64,000 nucleotides of DNA from an uncultured Planctomycetaceae bacterium. GTDB taxonomy: Bacteria > Planctomycetota > Planctomycetia > Planctomycetales > Planctomycetaceae. A model generated the notes under the pieces. It was not told the origin of the DNA. It did no database searches and saw only the letters and a list, made by a program, of their open reading frames with translations. Positions 18,823 through 27,416 of this stretch are shown piece by piece; positions within the stretch are counted from its first letter, which is position 1; every line of letters begins with the position of its first letter. The DNA lies in assembly GCA_903921605.1 (NCBI GenBank), contig CAIXQV010000257.1, positions 1 through 64,000 on the forward strand, given 5' to 3'. Both the position numbers and the translations under genes were made by a program.

Positions 18823-21138
18823 ATGAAGACGGCTCAAATCCTTGGCGCTGTGTTCGGCCTGATCCTCGTTGCAGACACGATCACGGCACAACCACCATCA
18901 GTTCAGCAAAACTCTGCGCAGTCAATTCCCGGCTGCCTCCTGGAAGATCGCTTCTTTGAGGACGAGGTCTGGGCCAAGGTGGGAGAACGCACCTGCCTGC
19001 GATGCCACAATGAAAAAGGGGAAGCGGCTGAAAGCGCATTTCGATTGCTCAAACCGGATTTGACCGCCTCTACAGAGTCACCGTGGCTGGCTCAAAACAA
19101 GACAGCATTCGAAACCATGGCCAAGTCGGCTGAAGGCGATGACTCTCGACTCCTGTTAAAGGCTACGGGGCAGCTCAACCACGGAGGCGGAGAAGTGCTG
19201 AAGGCCGATTCCACCGGACTCAAGATACTCCAGCGATTTGTTCGGCGACTCAATCAACAGGACACCCAACAACCTGAAGATGACATGTCGAAAGAGTCCG
19301 CTGCTGCTGCATTGTTCGAAGGTCTTTCGACGCTGCCTCCGAATCAGCGGCTGCGGCGCATAACGCTTTCACTTGCGGGAAGACTGCCAACTACGGCTGA
19401 ACTCGATGAAGTCAGGCAGAATGGCGATGCGGCCGTTGCAGCGATTCTCGAACGAGTGTTTCAGGAAGATGCCTTTTACGAGCGACTCAAAGAGGGCTTC
19501 AACGACATCTTTCTGACCATCGGCATTGAAGACAACGCGGAGACCTTGTTGTCGTATCATCACTTCGAAAAGACACGGCTCTGGTACCAGCACTGGGACT
19601 TCAGCAACCTGCCGGAAGCTGAACGAGAACGCGCGGGGTGGAAGCTGGCGGACGTTTATCGCGACGCCCTTCTACAGGAACCGTTACGGATGATTGAGTA
19701 CATCGTTCGCAACGATCGACCGTTTACCGAAATCGCCACGGCCGACTATATCATGGTCTCGCCGCATTCGGCGCGCGGCTATGGGATCTTCGAAAACATC
19801 AAGGACCAGTTTAAGAATCCCGAAGACCCGTTTGAATACATCCCTGCGAAGCTCCCTGCCCTGACTGGCCGCGACGGGAAGACTCAGGAATCCGCAACCG
19901 GATCGTATCCGCATGCCGGATTTCTTAGCATGTTTCATTACCTGCGACGATATCCGTCCACGGAGACCAATCGCAATCGCCTGCGTGCTCGCATGTTCTA
20001 TCAGCATTTTCTTGGCATCGACATCATGCAGCTCGCACCACGATCGACGGACGCGTCAGCCGTGGCGGCGAAGTATGAAATCCCCACGATGCAGGCCCCA
20101 GATTGCGTGGTGTGTCATCGGACAATCGATCCCGTGTCGAGCATTTTCCAGGACTTCGACTTTGAAGGCCACGTGATTCCTCGCAAAGACGGCTGGTACA
20201 AAGATATTTTCCAGGCGGGCTTCGAAGGCGAGGACATGCCGCCGTCGGAACGCTGGCGAGGTCCCCAGTGGCTGGCTGAACGCACAGTGAAAGATCCGCG
20301 TTTTGCGATCGCGATGGTCGAACACGTTTATTACATCCTGTTCGGACGGAAAACGCTTCAATCACCGGATGACATCGACGACCCACTGTTCGCCGCCCGT
20401 CGCCGTGCGTATCTGGCCCAGCGAAAACTGATTGAATCAACAGCCCGCGAATTCGCTGATGGTGGCTTCAATCTGAAGACGGCATTTCGTAGCTTGATCG
20501 CGTCAGACTTTTATCGAGTCGATGGGTTACACGCCGTCGCGATGAACCCTGATCGAGCAGCCGAACTGGATGACATCGGCATGGTGAGACTGCTCAGTCC
20601 CGAGCAACTGGAACGCAAGCTGAAAGCGATCTTCGGCAAGGAATGGGGGCGGCTCAACGGGGAGACGAAGATTCTGTACGGCGGCATCGATTCGATCTCC
20701 ATCACCGAACGCAACGCGGATCCCAGCGGCGCGATGGGAGCGATTCAGAGAATCCTTGCCAACGATGTTGCCTGTTATCACGTGGCTCGTGACTTTCGGC
20801 GAGAAACCTCAGAGCGGCTTCTGTTCTCATCAATTGAGCCGAGTGTCGTGCCCGGTGATGACATGTCGAATCAACGAATTCGCCAGACGATTGTTTCGCT
20901 TCACCAGCGCCTGCTCGGACAGGACCTTGTTGTGGAGGATCCAGAGATCGAAAGGACATTTCAACTGTTCACGGGCATCATTGCCGATGCAAACGCACAG
21001 GGCCAATTCGAACCTCGCGAAACCTATTTTTGCGGAGGTCGTGAAGAGTTTCGCACCGAAGACCCCCTCTACACCATTCGCGCGTGGCGAGGCGTTGTGA
21101 CCTATCTGTTGCGGCAACATAGTTTCTTGTACGAGTAG
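18823..21138 (+). CDS. Large secreted protein with two CxxCH motifs (DUF1592/DUF1588-like)
   Basis: A 771-residue exported protein with a signal peptide ending near TITAQ. Two cytochrome-c-type heme motifs are visible: CLRCH at residues 58-62 and CVVCH at 428-432. The second lies in a context (CHRTIDPVSSIFQDFDFEGH) like the CxxCHxxIDP motif of planctomycete DUF1592/DUF1588 proteins, and a segment ending in FYRVDG resembles their C-terminal part. The start at 18823 (MKTAQILG) has GGGAAG upstream. With the small ORF and DUF1501 protein downstream it forms a plausible operon. The family assignment rests on motifs only, and the biochemical role is unknown. Confidence 0.65.
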   Translation: MKTAQILGAVFGLILVADTITAQPPSVQQNSAQSIPGCLLEDRFFEDEVWAKVGERTCLRCHNEKGEAAESAFRLLKPDLTASTESPWLAQNKTAFETMAKSAEGDDSRLLLKATGQLNHGGGEVLKADSTGLKILQRFVRRLNQQDTQQPEDDMSKESAAAALFEGLSTLPPNQRLRRITLSLAGRLPTTAELDEVRQNGDAAVAAILERVFQEDAFYERLKEGFNDIFLTIGIEDNAETLLSYHHFEKTRLWYQHWDFSNLPEAERERAGWKLADVYRDALLQEPLRMIEYIVRNDRPFTEIATADYIMVSPHSARGYGIFENIKDQFKNPEDPFEYIPAKLPALTGRDGKTQESATGSYPHAGFLSMFHYLRRYPSTETNRNRLRARMFYQHFLGIDIMQLAPRSTDASAVAAKYEIPTMQAPDCVVCHRTIDPVSSIFQDFDFEGHVIPRKDGWYKDIFQAGFEGEDMPPSERWRGPQWLAERTVKDPRFAIAMVEHVYYILFGRKTLQSPDDIDDPLFAARRRAYLAQRKLIESTAREFADGGFNLKTAFRSLIASDFYRVDGLHAVAMNPDRAAELDDIGMVRLLSPEQLERKLKAIFGKEWGRLNGETKILYGGIDSISITERNADPSGAMGAIQRILANDVACYHVARDFRRETSERLLFSSIEPSVVPGDDMSNQRIRQTIVSLHQRLLGQDLVVEDPEIERTFQLFTGIIADANAQGQFEPRETYFCGGREEFRTEDPLYTIRAWRGVVTYLLRQHSFLYE

Positions 21139-21183
21139 TCTTGGCGCGGCTTGTGTGCTTCTGCTTTTCTCGACGAGGGGATC

Positions 21184-21531
21184 ATGACTGAGGAAGAATT
21201 CTGGGACGCTTTGGAATATCGCGTGAGCCATGAGCTTCGTCTTATGGACAATCCACAACTTCAGTGTCTTTGGTGCGACGGTTTCATCGCCGAACTCTAC
21301 GAACCAGCGAATGCAGAACCACTCATTGGCGGACGCACATTTATCTGCCGTGCGTCGGAGCAGAAAGAGTGGAAGTTCAAACTGCTTCTTCCGGAGCGAT
21401 GGGATTCGGCCGAACTGATCCGATGGGACACGATTCTGCCGCCCGATGAAATGTCCGGGTGGATCTCGCTGGACTTCCGAAATCGCACTCTGCATCTCGA
21501 TCCTGCGTCTGCTGCAAACTCGGAACGATAG
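21184..21531 (+). CDS. Hypothetical protein between the CxxCH and DUF1501 genes
   Basis: A 115-residue protein that I do not recognise. The ATG at 21184 (MTEEEFWDALEYRVSHEL) is likelier than an upstream codon, because GAGGGG lies just before it. The sequence is acidic and soluble, with no signal peptide or membrane segment, and has a CLWCDGF motif with two close cysteines. It lies 45 nt after the CxxCH protein and 47 nt before the DUF1501 gene, on the same strand, so it is probably co-transcribed with two exported proteins although it appears cytoplasmic. Confidence 0.7.
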   Translation: MTEEEFWDALEYRVSHELRLMDNPQLQCLWCDGFIAELYEPANAEPLIGGRTFICRASEQKEWKFKLLLPERWDSAELIRWDTILPPDEMSGWISLDFRNRTLHLDPASAANSER

Positions 21532-21578
21532 GCCACCGCAAACCTTGTTCGGTCTGAACCCTGATTGGAAGACTCTCC

Positions 21579-22877
21579 ATGCTCCGCCGAAACTTTCTGC
21601 ATCTGTGCAAAGCTGCCGGGCTTGGCCTTGCGGCACCGATTGGTATCGATTGCCTGCTTCGCGCAGACGAGCTGAAGAAGACCGAAGCCGCTGGCTATCC
21701 AGGACCCTATTATGTCGTCTTCAACGCGTCCGGTGGCTGGGACACAACCTATCTGATGGATCCCAAGGGAGTTGATGGGATCAATCGACTCTATCAACAG
21801 GGAGAGATTCTTACGGCGGGAGCGCATCGCTTTGCTCCAACGGCAAAGCACATCGAAAAGGGAATGAGCAACGAGGACTTCTTTGCAAAATACGGCAATG
21901 AACTCCGCACACTCAACGGGCTGGATTTGTCTGTGAATAATCACACGCCGTGCGCTCGCTATATGGCGACCGGGAAACTTGACAGCACAAATTTCCCGAC
22001 GTTCCCAGCACTCGTCGCAGCCTGTCATGGAGCAGACGCACCTCTCGCATTTCTGACGTTCGGCAACTACTCGGCTACGGGAAATCTGGTGCCCATGTCG
22101 CGAGTGCCTTATCTGCAGTCTTTAAACCTGCTGGCAAAAGCCGACTTCGTAGAAGGCAACAAACGAGCCCCGTATCACGATCCATTTGTCTCAGACCGCA
22201 TCGAAAAGGCATTGCAAGAACAATTTGATGCACGCGTTTCCTCCGTCCGGCTTCCGCGAGTTGAACGAAGCCAAAGTATGCTGTACTCGGCACAGGTAAA
22301 CTCAAAGGCATTACAGCGTGTTGTGCCATTCATTCCAAAGCAGCAGGCTAGTGAGCGATTGGCTCAGCAGGCCGATATTGCTCTGGCATCATTCAAAGCA
22401 GGCGTCTGCATCTCGGCCAATCTTTCGATCGGTCAGTTCGACAGTCATAACAACAATGACACCGACCAGATGAAGCTGATTCCGGAGTTCCTCACTGGCA
22501 TTGATTACGTTCTCAAGAGAGCCGAGGATCTACAGATTCGGGAACAACTTGTTGTAGTGATGCAGAGCGAAATGGGGCGCACTCCGACATACAACAACGG
22601 AAATGGAAAAGATCACTGGTCGATCAATTCCATCATGTTTCTGGGAACCGGAATTGGCGGTAATCGAGTCATTGGCGCCACTGACGAAAAGCAGCAGTTG
22701 ACGCCAGTTGACGCAAAGACGCTGACAACCAACGATCAGACCGGTATTCGCATCCGCCCCGAACATATTCATCACGCCCTGCGCCGCCTTGCGGGAATCG
22801 CAGAGCATCCGTTCAGTAAACAGTTTCCTTTGTTAGTTCCGGCTGGCGAAGGGCTTTCAGAACTGTGGGCAGGATAA
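21579..22877 (+). CDS. DUF1501 family protein, Tat-exported
   Basis: A 432-residue DUF1501 protein, a family related to sulfatase/alkaline-phosphatase folds and very abundant in planctomycetes. The N-terminus MLRRNFLHLCKAAGLGLAAP has the twin-arginine RRxFL motif and a hydrophobic stretch, suggesting Tat export. The family signature is seen as SEMGRTPTYNNGNGKDHWS followed by GTGIGGNRVIGATD. DUF1501 genes are usually paired with a DUF1592- or DUF1549-type protein, which fits the upstream gene. The activity is not established. Confidence 0.88.
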   Translation: MLRRNFLHLCKAAGLGLAAPIGIDCLLRADELKKTEAAGYPGPYYVVFNASGGWDTTYLMDPKGVDGINRLYQQGEILTAGAHRFAPTAKHIEKGMSNEDFFAKYGNELRTLNGLDLSVNNHTPCARYMATGKLDSTNFPTFPALVAACHGADAPLAFLTFGNYSATGNLVPMSRVPYLQSLNLLAKADFVEGNKRAPYHDPFVSDRIEKALQEQFDARVSSVRLPRVERSQSMLYSAQVNSKALQRVVPFIPKQQASERLAQQADIALASFKAGVCISANLSIGQFDSHNNNDTDQMKLIPEFLTGIDYVLKRAEDLQIREQLVVVMQSEMGRTPTYNNGNGKDHWSINSIMFLGTGIGGNRVIGATDEKQQLTPVDAKTLTTNDQTGIRIRPEHIHHALRRLAGIAEHPFSKQFPLLVPAGEGLSELWAG

Positions 22878-22897
22878 ACCTTGCAGAACGCCAAGCT

Positions 22898-22915
22898 TGA
22901 ACTCCTATGAGTTCA
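22898..22915. other. Hairpin after the DUF1501 gene
   Basis: TGAACTC and GAGTTCA form a perfect 7-bp stem around CTAT, 20 nt after the DUF1501 stop. No T-run follows, so it may be a processing or 3'-stabilising hairpin rather than an intrinsic terminator. Confidence 0.35.
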
Positions 22916-23147
22916 GATCGCTATGAGATTCAGGATAAGGGGAGCAGGAATCACCAGCAACTCTGATCGTGTCCATTGCCGCCTCTATGTACAGGTACAG
23001 AAGAACAACTGGAGAATTGCAGACCCTGTTGCCATCGACAATTCTGATCCCTTAAGGCTATAGTGTCGGATTCTCAAACGGTCAGGGACCGCAGCAATCT
23101 GTTCCGAAGAGCCAATCGTCGCAATTTACAAGAATGAGCCAGTCCAA

Positions 23148-23954
23148 ATGCGTCTGTCATTGATCGCAATTCTGCTGACTGTCGCGAGTTTCTCTCCCAC
23201 CTGTCACGGTCAAACACTGAATTCCAAAGTCGCCACGTTCCTTGCGGGAAAAGTTGGCGTTCGAATCGGCGGCGGGGAGTGTGCTCATGCTGCCAGCGAG
23301 GCATTGCGATCATCGGGGGCGGAGTTCACAAATACGGACCTCGGAGCAGATTCTCCAGCCGCAGGCGATTACGTCTGGGGGACGCTCGTCAAAAGCATCT
23401 CGATTGTGAGTGGTAAGTGGACGGATTCGAAACCCACAACAAAGCTTCTTCCAGGAGACATCGTCCAATACAGAAACGCAAAGTTCGTCTACCCAACGTC
23501 TTCCTCAATAACTGCTCAGCACACATCTGTGGTTGCCACGGTGAACACAGCGGGGGCCCCAACCTTTGTGTATCAGCAGAATTTCAATCAGATTCGCACT
23601 CTCAGAAAGGATTCGATAGATCTTACGAAACTCGTTTCGGGCTATCTGAGGATCTATCGTCCGAAGGCGAGGATCGCGCGAACCGGACAGACAAAGTTCT
23701 CACTCACAAACAACAGGACTGCGACTCAATCAATCACATTACTTGTTGGCACCAGCAACCTCGGCTCATTCTCTTTGACATCCGCCAAGACATTAGCAAG
23801 TTACCAAACAAGATGGGTGACCCTGACGGGCACAACTCTGCCAGTTACACTGCGACTTTCCAGCGGCGCGTCTGTTGCCGTTGTGAATGCTGGCGGTTAC
23901 GAAATCTATACAACCTCGACCGGTGTGGCTGCCATTCGCAGGCTGACACCTTGA
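23148..23954 (+). CDS. Secreted cysteine-peptidase-fold protein (BBC1/AIM3-like)
   Basis: A 268-residue protein with a signal peptide (MRLSLIAILLTVASFSPTCHG). The first part (VGVRIGGGECAHAASEALRS, then GDYVWG) resembles the papain-like domain first described in fungal BBC1/AIM3, with Cys in GGGEC as the putative nucleophile and His in AQHTSVV as the putative base. PGDIVQYRNAKF recalls NlpC/P60 and CHAP proteins. The C-terminal 100 residues look like a beta-sandwich of short strands. It may cleave peptide or amide bonds in the envelope, but this is inferred. It stands alone, 270 nt after the DUF1501 gene. Confidence 0.6.
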   Translation: MRLSLIAILLTVASFSPTCHGQTLNSKVATFLAGKVGVRIGGGECAHAASEALRSSGAEFTNTDLGADSPAAGDYVWGTLVKSISIVSGKWTDSKPTTKLLPGDIVQYRNAKFVYPTSSSITAQHTSVVATVNTAGAPTFVYQQNFNQIRTLRKDSIDLTKLVSGYLRIYRPKARIARTGQTKFSLTNNRTATQSITLLVGTSNLGSFSLTSAKTLASYQTRWVTLTGTTLPVTLRLSSGASVAVVNAGGYEIYTTSTGVAAIRRLTP

Positions 23955-24018
23955 AGACTGGTTGGCATTTCAAGTGGCCGTGTGATTAAAACATGGTTCG
24001 CGGCCACCGCAATCATCA

Positions 24019-24504
24019 TCAAATGCTGCTGACTGTTTCCGGCATTCTGATTGGGGTCGTGCGTGTCAGCGTCCGGTTGTCCCGAATCCAGTCTTCACGG
24101 CAGTATGACACTGTCGAAGTATCTGTTTCCTGCACTTCAATGTGAGACAAGCGAAACCCCATTTGAGTAATCTCGCTGAACAACAGATGGCACAGATTCT
24201 CTACACTGGTTGGCCGTTCCAACACCTTGAGCCTTAAGTCTTCCCCTGTCCGGAGCATGTGCTGCTGCAGCGATTCAAATAACGTATCATGCACGTTTAT
24301 CAGCAACGCATGATCGTAGTACTGCTTCAGCCACGGCTCGATTTGAGCATCAAAGTCGCCGAACAGCGTGCTGATGTCCCCGTCTCGTTCGACTTCAAAG
24401 AAACACTTCAGGCCGTACCGATGGCCGTGCAGATTTCGACACTTATCCTGCAACGTCTCGTTGCGATGAGCCGCGTAGAATTTGTACTGCTTCTGAATAA
24501 TCAT
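24019..24504 (-). CDS. queD: 6-carboxytetrahydropterin synthase / 6-pyruvoyl-tetrahydropterin synthase family
   Basis: A 161-residue QueD/PTPS-family enzyme. QueD converts dihydroneopterin triphosphate to 6-carboxy-tetrahydropterin on the way to queuosine. Zinc ligands are His in YAAHRNE and the HGH of NLHGHRYGL; the nearby Cys in DKCRNLHGH is the likely catalytic thiol, and VQETDTS supplies the conserved Glu. The start MIIQKQYKFYAAH at 24504 has a strong GGAGAGG. It lies 43 nt after folE, whose product feeds it, which supports a 7-deazapurine role over a biopterin one. Confidence 0.85.
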   Translation of the reverse strand: MIIQKQYKFYAAHRNETLQDKCRNLHGHRYGLKCFFEVERDGDISTLFGDFDAQIEPWLKQYYDHALLINVHDTLFESLQQHMLRTGEDLRLKVLERPTSVENLCHLLFSEITQMGFRLSHIEVQETDTSTVSYCREDWIRDNRTLTRTTPIRMPETVSSI

Positions 24505-24546
24505 GTGACCTCTCCGGGTGAACACCTGCCTCAATCCACGCCTGCT

Positions 24547-25218
24547 TCACTCTGGCATATTGATTAGTGACATTAACTCGGCACGGCTTGCCGGATCTGT
24601 CCTGAACGAACCTCTCATGGTGCTGGTCACGGTCGAACTACCAGTCTTTCGAATTCCCCGAATGGACATACAGGAATGTTCAGCACGGACTATGACACCC
24701 ACGGCTTTACTGCCCAAACGATTCTCGATCAGATCGGCGATCGTCTGTGTCATACGTTCCTGAACCTGCGGGCGACGCGAAACTTCTTCTACAACACGAG
24801 CCAGTTTGCTCAGCCCAGTCACCCTGCCGTCGGGTATGTAAGCGACGTGAGCGACACCGCGAAACGGCAACAGATGATGCTCGCACATGCTGGTGAATGG
24901 AATGTCCCGAACAAGAACGATCTCGTCATAGCTCTCCTGAAACGTCACCTCAAGATGACGACCTGGGTCGAGCGACAACCCTGAGAACATCTCTGCATAC
25001 ATCTTCGCAACTCGCCGCGGCGTCTCGAGCAAGCCATCCCGATCAGGATCCTCGCCCACAGCACGAAGGATTATGCGGACTGCAGCCTTGATTGCGGCAA
25101 GGTCCACGGGGATGTCTGTGGCCAAGGCACCTCGGTTGGCGGAATTGCCGCTGCTGCGGATGCAACAGTTCTCTTCCGCAGATGTCTCATCGCAAAGTTC
25201 ACTGAATGTAACGGACAC
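24547..25218 (-). CDS. folE: GTP cyclohydrolase I
   Basis: GTP cyclohydrolase I (type IA), 223 residues, converts GTP to 7,8-dihydroneopterin triphosphate for folate and queuosine pathways. The motifs [18 protein letters not shown] (zinc Cys and His) and [12 protein letters not shown] (second zinc Cys) are intact, and [10 protein letters not shown] is conserved. No ATG exists near the N-terminus. The GTG at 25218 is chosen because AGGAG lies 9 nt upstream; another GTG at 25224 is too close to that site. It is followed by queD. A palindromic element lies about 75-90 nt upstream. Confidence 0.92.
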   Translation of the reverse strand: MSVTFSELCDETSAEENCCIRSSGNSANRGALATDIPVDLAAIKAAVRIILRAVGEDPDRDGLLETPRRVAKMYAEMFSGLSLDPGRHLEVTFQESYDEIVLVRDIPFTSMCEHHLLPFRGVAHVAYIPDGRVTGLSKLARVVEEVSRRPQVQERMTQTIADLIENRLGSKAVGVIVRAEHSCMSIRGIRKTGSSTVTSTMRGSFRTDPASRAELMSLINMPE

Positions 25219-25291
25219 TTGCACTCACTCCTGCTCAGATCCAGGGCTTAGACGACAGGCCTCTGGTAACCACATTTTGATGCACAAGGCA

Positions 25292-25310
25292 ATTCGCAGC
25301 ATCTGCGAAT
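25292..25310. promoter_or_regulatory. Perfect inverted repeat upstream of folE
   Basis: ATTCGCAG and CTGCGAAT are perfect 8-bp arms separated by CAT, 74 nt upstream of the folE start. It could be an operator for a dimeric regulator or a triloop hairpin in the folE leader. I do not recognise a known regulator's site, and it does not look like a preQ1 riboswitch. Confidence 0.5.
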
Positions 25311-25403
25311 ACAGCTGCACTTTGCTGAAGAAAAGCGCCTCGGCTGAACAAGATTGAGCATCGTGCAGCCGGGGCGAAGCAACACCGCCATCGAGATTGC
25401 TTA

Positions 25404-26363
25404 CTACGGCAGGATTACACTATCGATGACATGGATCACGCCATTCGATGTCTCAATGTCTGTGGCAACGACTTTCGCACTATCAATCATTACCCCAGAG
25501 TCTCCGACCTTAATGACAACTTCCTTCCCATTCACCGTCTTCGCAGACTTCAGCTTGACGACGTCGCTGGCAAGAACCTTACCAGGCACTACGTGATAGG
25601 TCAGGATGGCAACCAGCTTCTCACGATTTTCTGGCTTCAGCAATGACTCAACTGTACCGGCAGGAAGCTTTGCGAATGCCTCATCCGTTGGAGCGAAAAC
25701 TGTGAACGGGCCCTCGCCTTTCAAAGTCTCCACCAACTCAGCAGCAGTCAGTGCAGCCGCCAGTGTCTTGAAAGAGCCAGCAGCAACAGCGGAGTCAACA
25801 ATGTCCGAATCTGCAGGCAGAATGACGCTGTCAATCACATGGATAACACCGTTAGAGCATGCGATGTCCGTTTTCAGAACCTTAGCCTTGTCGACTGTGA
25901 CGGTCCCATCCGTGACCGCAATGTCGACCTGCTGACCCTGGACTGTTACCGCACCCTTAAGCTTTACAACGTCCGCAGCAAGAACTTTCCCTGACACCAC
26001 ATGGTATGTCAGAATTGCCTGAAGCTTTGCTTTGTTCTCTGGCTTCAAAAGTGATTCAACAGTTCCTGCCGGCAGCTTTGCAAAGGCTTCGTCGGTCGGA
26101 GCGAACACAGTAAACGGTCCGTCGCCCTTCAATGTCTCCACAAGCCCGGCGGCCTTCACGGCAGCCACCAATGTCTTGAAAGAACCAGCCGACACTGCTG
26201 TATCGACGATGTCCTTCTGCTGAGGTTTTGCGACAGAGGACGTCAGAACGTGACTTCTGACAGCCCCTCTATGAACAACCGATGACGATTTGCATTTCGA
26301 TCCTGCCTCTGCAGCGGAAGAGACCAGCAAACTCCCAACGACGGCACAAATCAATTTTTTCAT
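25404..26363 (-). CDS. Secreted protein with two fasciclin (FAS1) domains
   Basis: A 319-residue exported protein with a signal peptide ([20 protein letters not shown]) and two FAS1 domains of about 130 residues each, at roughly 52-185 and 188-319. Both contain the H1 motif [17 protein letters not shown] and the H2 motif [13 protein letters not shown], with YHVV between. The domains are nearly identical in places, which indicates internal duplication. FAS1 domains mediate adhesion in eukaryotes and bacteria; the ligand is unknown here. The ATG at 26363 follows AGGGAAA. The gene has no obvious operon partner. Confidence 0.92.
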   Translation of the reverse strand: MKKLICAVVGSLLVSSAAEAGSKCKSSSVVHRGAVRSHVLTSSVAKPQQKDIVDTAVSAGSFKTLVAAVKAAGLVETLKGDGPFTVFAPTDEAFAKLPAGTVESLLKPENKAKLQAILTYHVVSGKVLAADVVKLKGAVTVQGQQVDIAVTDGTVTVDKAKVLKTDIACSNGVIHVIDSVILPADSDIVDSAVAAGSFKTLAAALTAAELVETLKGEGPFTVFAPTDEAFAKLPAGTVESLLKPENREKLVAILTYHVVPGKVLASDVVKLKSAKTVNGKEVVIKVGDSGVMIDSAKVVATDIETSNGVIHVIDSVILP

Positions 26364-27019
26364 CGCATTTTCCCTAAAACAAACAACACGAGTGAGTTCT
26401 CTGCATGTCACAAACGTCCATAACGTTCATCCAATGAACCGCAGGACGCCCAGATGAATAACATTCCTTTGCAATTTTTCTGGCACCCACGAGGCAAGAC
26501 GTTCACAAGCATAAAAACGCTCGAACGTACCCCACACCTCGACCATCGCGGCTTTTGCCGCCCCACCGGACAATTGCCACGCAGGAATTTGATTGAAATC
26601 GATGAACCGGGATCCTCCTTCTCCAACGACACAACTCCGCTGATAGTTAATGGCTTCACAGCAACGCGGATTGCACACTCAGATGATGATGGGGAAACAA
26701 CTCGGCAGGATCTGTAACGACTTCCGACGCCCTGTTCGCACTCGCGTTGCCCTGGATCCCAACTCGGCGACGACGAAATCATGCCGCTGGCCCCGACATC
26801 AAGGCATCAGCTTGTGTATGCGATGGATCAGTTAAATTTTACCCCACGGGCCAAACTGAATATGGGCAGAGTCGATCGAGCCTGAAAGAGGCCGACCCTA
26901 AAACCACTCTGGCAGAACTCTTCTGAACGAACTGCTCACACGTCAGACGACTCTCCTGCACCATGTTTCTTCAGAAGCCGTTGAAACCTCAACTGAGATT
27001 CATGAAAGGATCTTCCGAC
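26364..27019. other. Intergenic region upstream of the fasciclin gene
   Basis: About 650 bases with no convincing gene. Open frames on both strands at 26408-26782 and 26454-26717 have no ribosome-binding site, unusual composition and no recognisable motif, so I left them out. The part next to 26363 probably holds the fasciclin promoter. Confidence 0.5.
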
Positions 27020-27271
27020 ATGACCGACGAGCACAAAAGTAGACCCCGGCAGGCATCGCTGCTTGTTGAGCATTCTCACGGCGTGTGTGAGATCATCATG
27101 CAGCCAATAACTGATACTCATCCTATGGGCTCGGCAGTGATGATCTTGAAGCCGCTGTCAGGCTCAGGGCACACCATTCCGTCTCACAGTGCCATCGCAA
27201 ATGCCCTGCAGATGCAAAGATGGATGATCGAACATCCGCTCGTGTTTTCCGAAGGCCTGACAGCAAACTAA
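27020..27271 (+). CDS. Possible small hypothetical protein
   Basis: An 83-residue open frame starting MTDEHKSRPRQASLLVEHSH, with an AGGA about 10 nt before the ATG. It has no signal peptide or membrane segment and I recognise no motif. It lies on the same strand as the short-chain dehydrogenase gene, 145 nt upstream of it. Its coding status is uncertain. Confidence 0.35.
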   Translation: MTDEHKSRPRQASLLVEHSHGVCEIIMQPITDTHPMGSAVMILKPLSGSGHTIPSHSAIANALQMQRWMIEHPLVFSEGLTAN

Positions 27272-27317
27272 CCTTGCCACGAGAAACAAAACTCTGAATC
27301 CCTGAACTTATTCATTG

Positions 27318-27339
27318 CCCGGTCTGATTTGAGACTGGG
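27318..27339. other. Hairpin upstream of the SDR gene
   Basis: CCCGGTCT and AGACTGGG pair over 8 bp (one G-U) around GATTTG, 47 nt after the possible small ORF and 77 nt before the SDR start. There is no T-run. It might be a leader structure; no known motif was recognised. Confidence 0.3.
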
Positions 27340-27416
27340 TATTAGTGGCTTACATCCCAGGGAACGTTGCCTCAATCGTTACCCCGCATGGAATAGACTG
27401 TTACCGAGAGCTTACG

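Noticed and set aside
20830..22028. Antisense open frames opposite the CxxCH and DUF1501 genes
   Set aside because: They overlap well-supported genes on the other strand and have no recognisable domain.
25225..25403. preQ1 riboswitch before folE
   Set aside because: The compact pseudoknot and A-rich tail of preQ1 switches are not present; only a dyad is seen.
26408..26782. Short open frames on both strands upstream of the fasciclin gene
   Set aside because: No start site, unusual residue composition, and mutual overlap; neither is preferred.
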